Assembly: GCA_018340375.1 (NCBI GenBank)
Contig: JAFFJZ010000001.1
Coordinates: forward strand, 71,974,001 to 72,038,000
Direction: 5' to 3'
Source of the DNA: Gonatopus flavifemur
Lineage: Eukaryota; Arthropoda; Insecta; Hymenoptera; Dryinidae
DNA length: 64,000 nucleotides
Under the pieces are notes generated by a model. That model searched no databases. It was not told the DNA's origin and saw only the letters and a program-made list of their open reading frames with translations. Within the stretch, counting starts at the first letter, position 1. Every line of letters begins with the position of its first letter. Both the position numbers and the translations under genes were made by a program. Positions 55,516 to 64,000 of this stretch are shown one piece after another.

Positions 55516-58500
55516 GGTTTATTTGTAATCAATGAAACGCTTACTTTAACTATCTTAAGAAACTTTTGTGCATTATTTGATTAATAAATATCGTTCACAA
55601 CTTCACTCATGTTTATTTCACATTCGTGTTGAGAAACTGGACAACAGTTCAACACTGGAGGGATAATATTTTCGTTTTTTTTAAAAAAACTTGGACACTG
55701 CAGTTGATATCCGATCATCGCGATGTTATTTATACTTGTTTTCATCGTGAATATGGAAAAGTAGAAATTTGTGTGTGATGAACAGCCCTTGTAAAACGAA
55801 TCATATAAAATCTTGATACAATTCATATATGACTTATACCAATGTATACAGTTTTCATAATGATTTTATACATTTGTCTGTAAAGAACTTATAAAGTGCT
55901 TCTAGTAGTGATGTAAAACTCATCTGTTAAATAATTAGCATGTACATCGAAGAAATCCAACTCAGGATTAGGAATGAAATCAAAAACCTATTCTATAACA
56001 TCGCATAAAAGTTGTCACCACGAAACGGAGATTTACTATTTAATATTCAAGGATAAATGTTGAGGAGAAGAAAAATTACATCGACTCAATATTACATACA
56101 TATGAAATGCATTTTTTCTTTAAACAAATTTTACAGGGATTAAGCTACTGTTAAACTTAAGCCAAATATATTGTATTCAATATGCTGCATAAAACCAACA
56201 CTTTTGTTCAATGCGTGCGTAATATAACATGGTCACATAATTCATATAGTTAAATTATACAACTTATGATTTAAATCTATGCAATAGAAATTATGTTAAA
56301 ATACTTAAATTATGATTGTTTCGTTTGTACTCGGAAACGATTCTTTTTTTTTTTTGTATTCCCTTTGTTCTTCTATTCGACATCCAATCAGCATCGTTCG
56401 AAATTACCCCGTTTCATTCGACTCGATCAATAATAACCTGATCGAATTTGTACACAATATTGTAAACTTTCCACAATAAAAAGAGAAAATAACATTAACG
56501 AGTTCAGAGCGTGATCTTCCATTCCAATATCAGAAGAAAAAGAAAAATTATAAAGGAGATATGTGAAGATGGTATTCTATTCGTTGTAATACTAATATGA
56601 GCATTATATAGTTATAGGATCCCGTTTGTGTTACTTACAAGTGATAGTAATTGAAAAAACGATTATAATGAAACAAGCTTATAGCATGGATTATACAGAG
56701 AAATTTTGACGAATAATAAAAAAATATGATTTGAACGTACAAATCTCGAATTTATGTGTTCCGTTACTGTCATTCGGTATAAAATATTACAATAAAAATA
56801 ACCAATTCTCTTTTTGTGAAAATCATCTAAATTAAATATTTTTCCACAACCGACTGTCTATATTACACATTTGTTTCACTCTAAACATTTTGAACACGTT
56901 ATTAAATTATTCCTCCATGTAATTCAGGCGTCACGTTTTAAAATGATAACTGGATATACTTTCTATATATATTTATATATATATATATATATAAAACTAT
57001 ACAATCCGTAGACTTGATAATTTTGTTTTAGCTGCCGACGGAATTCAATTGCATTTCATTTCCATTTTCACTGTCAATCATCGTTCTATTGTACAAATAA
57101 TAATATGCTTTTTTTCCTCAACTTCATCTATACCATTTTTGTTAGAAATGTGATAGATGTGACAATTATTTTCATTTGTGAAAACATTATGAAGCAATCA
57201 ACTAGAACAAAGCCACCGTACTTTTCAGATCTCTCGCTCATCATTGACGGAATATTAAAAATTTTACAAATTTCAAGAAACACTAACTCGTGAGAGAAAA
57301 AGTGTCGAATATATGGAGAAAGAACACTAAAATTTTCTACATCGATAACAAACGAAAACGCCAATAACGAGTGCCGAGAGACCTATGTTCGAACTCTGAA
57401 TTGATCATGAGAAAACGTTTCAGATGTTCTATTCAAACTGTGCTCTTTTTTTTTTTGTAATAACAAAAATTGATGAAATTTTACAATGAACTCTCGAAAT
57501 AAATTATAAATGAACAATGAAAATCCACGTAAATAAATCAGGACTTAAGATAAATTATAAGAATGTGGTATAAGAATCAAGTGTCGAGTGTTGAAGAAAG
57601 TGTCAATTGTTTGTTTTTCGTCAATATATTTGATAATCGTCGAGTACAAAAACAATGTTAAAACTTAAAATTTCGTACAGAAAATTTCCTACTCTCTCAT
57701 TTCATTTCAGAATGGGTTGAGAAGCGATTGAGCAAATGGATTAACGCTTGGAGGCGTGCACGTTGCCTGATGTGATAAGGGTAATTCTACATCTATGCTG
57801 TTTATTCTGCTTCAGGTGATTTGGACACTTAAAAACTTGAATTGCTCAAGTAATGTTTTGTATTTGATTCACGATTAATTTGAATGGTTCTTTTAGAAAA
57901 TGTTTTCTTCCTTTTACAAAACGCATTGAAAGGTCAATATGAATTAAAATAAAAAAAAAAATAAAATAAAATAACGTAGAACAAGTTTAATGCGTTGTAC
58001 ACTAAATAATCTAAGGATAATAAAATGAAGAGAGATATTATATCAGTGTTTGACTTATAAAAGAAGATTGATCGAAAAGTAAGTAAGGGGAAATCAAGAA
58101 GTATCTCTCTGTTTCTATATAGGTTTATATTATTTTTCATTCATATCAATCTATATTGAATATTTATATTTGTATCGTTTCAAACCTTTTGCAAGTCATG
58201 TTTTTTCAAATCCCACGCGGGACACGTTTGGATGATTGATTTGAAAAAATGGTAGGTAGTTGAGCATCGATTGTATAATTTTTCAATTCGCAAATTGTAA
58301 CAATAATAGGGGAAAAGTCGACTCAAAGAGGGATATATCTTTCATTTTGGCATTAAATTGCTCTAACTTTCAAAAAATATGTGAACTTCGTGTCATTGGT
58401 CAATCAATCAATCGTGTTGAAAGCTGGTAAGAGGGGTTTAAAATTCAATTTCCTTGATCATCGAAGAAACTCGTTACACGATTCACATAAAATCAATGTA

Positions 58501-60065
58501 TGTAGAACAAGTTTTGTGATGGGATTAACTGACTCGTAACGTTGGCAATTGAATAATAAAATGAGAAACATATTTCTCTTCGATTCAACTTTTCTGCTAT
58601 CATTCTATGAGGAAATGAGAGCAACATTTCCTTGGTATCATTCATTATTGTAATTTAAACGTGTATGTTCAGTACAAATTATATTAGATGGGAGCATTGA
58701 ACAGTTATTTCCAGCATAATTTCAAATCATCAACTATATAAATACCTAGAGAAATAACCGTACAATGCTTCAGGGAGAGGATAAGTTGTTCTGAACATGG
58801 TACCCAATCTAAAGAATGAATGTTGTGTATTCATGCGTTACTGTGTAGAAATTAAGAGATTTTCACGCGAAATATGATACAATCCGAAGGATATAAATAG
58901 GTATAAATTTTTTTTTTTATCAATTGAACTTCAATAGATATACATATATATATGAAATACACATATATGTATAAAATATAGTAATGAGCAGAGAGATATG
59001 TTTGAAAATTGCATACCACGTGAACATTTTTCTTCATTCAAACATTTGAAGGGAATCTAATAACATGTGTAGGATAGTTTATTAAATAAGACATATATAG
59101 AAGATACGTCGCAACCTGTTCACCGAGTGGGATATTATTATACGAGTTGTTCTAAATTGCATCAATAACAAAATTTGTTGATCAAATAAAAGTCACACCC
59201 ATCCCGAACACCAATGCTAAAGAAAAGATAACAATTGTCGACAAGGATCGTTAATGATCTTGGCGAATGGTTTCTTACGAAACAAAATATAAACATGCTT
59301 CTTATTCTCACCTTCATCAATGTAAATCGACTGAGCGTTATCTTACAGAATCATTTATCTAAATTAATTTAAGTTATCGTAGAGTACCATATTACATCGT
59401 ACAGTAGATCACAATCGATTTTCAAATTCTAAAACAATTCGAATTGATTTACAACAATTTTCCTCTCTTGGCTGTTGAATTTTCGGTTGCCTATATTAAA
59501 ATCGAGGCATAAAAATCTATCTTCAGTTCATTCTAATAAAATCAAACCCACAATCTTCAATTGGAATAAATGAATTTCTATGAAATAATAATTGGTAAAA
59601 TACTATTTATTGATGTTTCTCAACTCTCATAGAATCTTTCAACTTACATTGGTGTTTCTCGATAAAAGATTTGCACATAAAACTTAAAACATTTGTCAAT
59701 TGCAACTATCAAATATTCCAATCCGTTGGTCAAAATGCATAAAAAATTGAAGGTAATTTTCGAAATATGCCGCGTTTTTTTTTACATGATTTTCACTCAC
59801 ATGACTCATAATGATACCCTAATATCTCAACAATTTAAAGCTAAGTTATTAACAAACAGCGCATCTTTTTCGATTTCTCGTGCACAACTTCGCTTATGCA
59901 CTTTTTTCATCTGTTATTACATGCTTACATGTTTTTGTTTACGTGTATTTATGTGTATGTGTGTCTGTGGGAGTGCGTAATCGCACTCGCATATGTGCGT
60001 GTACACCGTGTAAAACGCTAACAAATAATCACTCGTGTGTCGTGTGTACGACGGTTGAAGAAGTG
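55516..60065. other. Repeat-poor interval between convergent genes, likely 3' UTR sequence
   Basis: 4.5 kb without long ORFs and without the element tips seen everywhere else. AATAAA signals for the + strand gene occur at about 55294, 55582 and 56475. The pygopus transcript must end here on the minus strand, and a long pygopus 3' UTR would explain the lack of insertions. This is inference. Confidence 0.45.
56955..56995. repeat. TA dinucleotide tract
   Basis: (TA)n with small interruptions lies in the repeat-poor interval between the TTLL and pygopus genes. Confidence 0.8.
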
Positions 60066-63000
60066 TTATGGTTTAAATTTAACCAGCGGTATGTTTTTTG
60101 ACTGCAAACACTTGTCACACACCCACTCTGCATAAACTTCTTGGGTTAACAGTTGGTAGGCAGTCTCTGATAATCCTGTACATCCTCTGCAGAATAATGA
60201 AATACAACGTCAAAATCATTTTTTTTCACCAATTATTTGTTTTCAACGCTAAATAATGACTTTGAAATTTTATAACAAGAACTCACTAGAGAATGATCGT
60301 ACTAGATTGTGTCTGCTTTGCAACTTGAAAATGAAACATAAAAGCATCTCAATAATCAACAACACAAATTATCAAAATCAATAATCAACGTCTTAATTAT
60401 CTTAGTTTTAGTTTTGTGTATGAAACAAGGGATGTCATTATGAATTATTTTTCAAGAGGATCAAGTTTTGAAAACATCGATATCTAACTATCGTGAATTT
60501 ATCAAGATTTATTTATGTTGAGCAATGTTGCGTTGTTTTATTTTCCCTTCGCATATCCATCAACGAACAATACTTATTTTGTTACGTTCATATATTTCTA
60601 TTCGCGTCTGTAATTCTAACATAGCTGAAATGGTATTTCAATTGATGAATTCTTATCTACATTGGATTCTGTGTAACACCGATAAACAATACATGCTATA
60701 AAATCGGAAGTGGAATTTTCATGCTATGATAATTTCGTTTTCAATTCAGTTCAGAATCTTTTGAACATTTTGTCGAGAGAGAATGCTTTTTTGTCATTTT
60801 AGCAGATTTTGGAATATTCGAGACAATTTTCAAATCGCGAAACTTATATTCCTATGGAATAAATTTTCATTGCATGAAGGTTCTTATGTCGTTGTTTAAG
60901 TCTCATAAATGTCTATGAACGGTGAGAATGGAATTGAATTGTAATAATAAGTAAAATAAGTTCATTAATTTTACCTGTGAAACCAAAAATTACAACCAGA
61001 CTCACAAAGTATCGCTTGATCATTGTCGTGTACTTCTTTGTGGCAAACTCCGCACGGATATATTGGCGGGGCATTGGGGTTTTGTGGATTAAAAACCATC
61101 GGTTGATCAGGTGGATATATCTATTGAATGAATGAATAAAATATACATTTATATAAAGATTCATTTAGCCATTTGATGAAAGAGATTTAGTAACTTATAG
61201 ACTGTTTGTTTTCTTTTTCTTTTACTGATAATTCACAAATTTGTATAATTTACGATTTCAAAAACAAGAAATGAGCGTTTGATGCTTTGATATTTTGAAA
61301 ATTTAAGTTTCTACTTGTTCCCCGAATGACGATATAAATAAAAATCTGTTGTGAATCAAGAAATTAGAGAATTGAACTGTGAACACAAAAAGAAACAACA
61401 CGTGGAACTTAGTTTCATTTCTTTTGAATTTATCTTCCATATAGGTTCAAATGATTGTACATTTATTTTCGAAATTTTCAACTACCAAATGAGTTCTTCA
61501 AGTACATGAGCTCAGATTTAGAAACGTTCAAGGCCAATTTGAATTTATAAATGTTCGTAACTTGACTTACCTTGCCTGCAGAAACTGGCATTGGTTTTGG
61601 TCCCATTCCAGGTGGACCTTGAAATCCATGAGGTGGCATGGATCCTCCCATATTAATCGGATGACCCATTGGCGGACCACCACCCATATTAGAGGACATT
61701 GAGTTCATCGGACCACCCATATGACTCATCTGATTGTGATGACTGATATTCATATTTGGCATGTTGTTCATAGGTGGTCCTCCCATATTCATGTTATTAA
61801 TTTGACTTGGCCCTGACATGTTCATATTATTCGATACCATGGAACTCATGGTAGTCATAGGCCCGTTCATAGGTCTCGCCAAATTATTAAGATTACTTCC
61901 CATGTGATTCGGATGAGGCTGAGATCCATTATGTCCTAATGGACTGTTCACGTTGTTCATTGACGGTCCATTCAATGGACTATTAGGTGGTATATGACTG
62001 TTCATGTTATTCATATTGTTCATATTCATCGGTCCATTCTGCATGTGATTGGACCCTCCCATGCTATTCATAGGTGATCCCAATGGCCCACCCATAGGAC
62101 TTCCCATACTGTGCCCCATATTATTCATAGGACTTCCCATGGGTCCACTGTTCATATTGTTCATTGGACTGCCTATAGGTGGACCACTGAGTTGAGAATT
62201 CCCCATATGACTCATATTCATATGATTATTCATGCTATTCATAGGACCAGGGGGCATGTTTAAACCCATATTATTCATCGGACTCATTCCACCGATGGGT
62301 GCATGATTCATGGGAGACATCCCACCCATATGATTCATGTGATTTGTCATAGGAGAGTTTCCCATAGGACTCATGTTTCCCATATTGTGTGGCATCATAG
62401 GACTCATTCCACCGACAGATGTTAATGGACTCATACCTCGCATCGGAGGACCACCCATGTGATGAGGATGATGCGGATGCATATGAGGTGGCCCACCGTG
62501 TATCATGGGACTTTGAGGTGTTGGGGGCGGCGTGTCATCGAATGGATTACTTGCTACGATGGTGTCTCCGTATCCCGTCAACGGAGGCGGCAATAAATCC
62601 TAAAAATATATAGAGGATTGAATTATTCCAACGGTATATTCATTGCAAACAACTTTTTAATACTCTACATATACTTTCGTGTTTATTCGAATGATAAAAA
62701 GTGTATTTCATGTAATGACAACAAATTAATCATAGATAAGATGTTGGGAACGCTGCTCAACTTGAGACAATGGATAACTTGAAATGAATTTTAAAGTTAC
62801 CAAAACATATCGCGTGACTTGAACATAAGAATTGAACAGTTTCAATGGAGTTTTGAATGTGTATCAAATGAGAATGATATATTTCAATGAAATTTAATGA
62901 AAAATACCTGCACGCTTGGAGGTGGTTGTGGAGGTGGCTGGGCAACATTGGCGTTAGTACGCCTTTTCTTTTTGGGATTAGCACCAGCAGGTGGGGGTGG

Positions 63001-63123
63001 TGGGGGATGAGGGTGAGCCGGAGCTTCCGGATGAGGGCCGTTAGGTCCCATACCCACACCCATACCCATACCCCCTAAAGGCATCCTCGCAAAGGGTGGC
63101 ATGCCTGCAATATTGTGGCTCAT
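60066..63123 (-). CDS. pygo: Pygopus, PHD-finger Wnt/beta-catenin co-activator
   Basis: Four coding exons on the minus strand: 63123-62908, 62599-61571, 61120-60975, 60186-60066 (TAA at 60066-60068). All phases agree, giving 503 aa. Seen: a Pro/Gly/Met-rich N-terminus with a nuclear localisation run KKKRR (aa 51-55), then the N-terminal homology domain DLLPPPLTGYGDTIVASNPFDDTPP (about aa 73-97). Next is a long low-complexity Met/Asn/Gly/Pro/His segment in one exon with many SPMNNMG-like repeats. A C-terminal C4HC3 PHD finger follows, with C438, C441, C454, C458, H463, C466, C487 and C490, ending VKFKP. Family knowledge: the PHD finger binds methylated H3K4 and the HD1 region of BCL9/Legless, and the NPF-containing domain recruits transcription machinery to beta-catenin targets. 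The gene is convergent with the TTLL gene. No break is seen, and this is a confident call. Confidence 0.95.
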
Positions 63124-63166
63124 CTCCTTCGTTCGCTTCCTTTATTTTATCATGCCGTTCGAGCAC
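63124..63166 (-). other. Probable 5' UTR part of pygopus coding exon 1
   Basis: On the minus strand an acceptor-like ATACAG lies immediately upstream of 63166, leaving 43 nt of leader before the ATG. The true 5' exon would then be further right, possibly near 63797 where a GTTAGT donor occurs, or outside the window. This is inferred from splice motifs only. Confidence 0.3.
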
Positions 63167-64000
63167 CTGTATATCTTCCTTCGAGAATTGGCGAATTCTA
63201 TGCCACTATAAAACAAAATAATAAAATAATTTACGATCTATAAAATCAATTGTGCTGAATCAATCAAAAGAATAACCAAATTGATAAAGCAAGATAAATG
63301 ATACATTAACTTGCGATATACATATATTCTATAGCCTTAGTATAAATAGAAAATCAATGCTTTAAAGTCTATAGAACTGTTTGCATATTTACACCAAGAT
63401 CATAACGACGACAGTAAGAATGTCAAGTAAAAAATAAGACCGTTCGTTTGAGATTACTGCATTTGTGTACATTCACACAGAATGCATAATTACACATAGG
63501 ATACAAATAAAAAATACTTTACTTTTACGTACACCGATTTCTCACTTTGAATTGACGAGAATTGTATATATTTCGAATGATACTGGGTGATCCATTCAAG
63601 TTGATCGAGCAAAACGAGAGATTCTTGGAGAGGAATAAAAAAAAATAAAATAAAATTCACTGATACGAGTTTCTCAGACCAACCTAACCTACACATTTTT
63701 CTAAAACATTCATAATAAGATATCGACTGACGCATCCATCGACGCATCAGCAAGAAAAAAACAAATCTAAACAAATGATACAATTTTTATACTAACCAGT
63801 GCATTACAGCTGGTGAGATACGAATGTGTACATGGCTTGTTCGTTTTTTCGGCAGAGATCAACACCATGAATCAAATCGGATCGTCTCCTCGTACTTAGC
63901 AAATTTCACACAAAATGTGCAGCCAAACTGGACACTTGAAAGTTTTCCTTATTTCTTATCACATATTTCTGAATGGCACAAATGAATCTCACACGCATAT
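63167..64000. other. Upstream of pygopus
   Basis: No coding signal. On the minus strand a donor-like GTTAGT near 63800 might end a 5' non-coding exon. The sequence is AT-rich and free of the palindromic elements. Confidence 0.35.

Noticed and set aside
1..64000. tRNA, rRNA, CRISPR arrays or bacterial-type operons
   Set aside because: None seen. The regular repeats are inverted, not direct spaced repeats, and no cloverleaf was recognised by eye.

Overview
This is an AT-rich animal nuclear window, almost certainly insect. It shows multi-exon genes with GT-AG introns and no bacterial operon structure. It carries a mellifera-type mariner, a second internally deleted mariner, hAT-type elements with 8-bp target-site duplications, and dozens of short palindromic (MITE-like) repeats. 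An insect with a Hymenoptera-like repeat landscape is my best guess, but this is inference from general family knowledge. No gene here fixes the order.

Three protein-coding genes can be reconstructed exon by exon with consistent intron phases. (1) A D-aspartate oxidase-type FAD flavoenzyme lies on the + strand, 12605-24392, in 7 coding exons (about 341 aa), and ends in the peroxisomal signal SKL. (2) A tubulin polyglutamylase of the TTLL6/TTLL13 group lies on the + strand, 32721-55161, in at least 14 coding exons (about 791 aa in my model). A frame-compatible alternative last exon lies at 55342-55515. (3) pygopus, the PHD-finger Wnt co-activator, lies on the - strand, 63123-60066, in 4 coding exons (503 aa), convergent to the TTLL gene.

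Layout: 1-12.5 kb has no recognisable gene and is a patchwork of inverted-repeat elements. 12.6-24.4 kb is the oxidase gene, whose introns hold the mariner and several palindromes. 24.4-32.7 kb is intergenic, with a three-level nested block around a 1.7-kb hAT element and two adjacent GC-rich hAT-type MITEs. 32.7-55.5 kb is the TTLL gene, whose introns are filled with nested elements, including the deleted mariner. 55.5-64 kb (TTLL 3' flank plus pygopus) is strikingly free of such elements.

The three genes have unrelated roles (peroxisomal D-amino acid catabolism, axonemal/neuronal microtubule glutamylation, nuclear Wnt transcription), and I see no reason to treat them as a functional cluster. 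The most unusual content is the repeat layer. Several unrelated-looking palindromic families share near-identical tips (CACTGAGAAAA, CACGGAGAAAA, CACTGTAAAAA, CCCTGGTTAAA). Their interiors are built from one short word repeated hundreds of times in degenerate form, and they insert into one another in a readable order.
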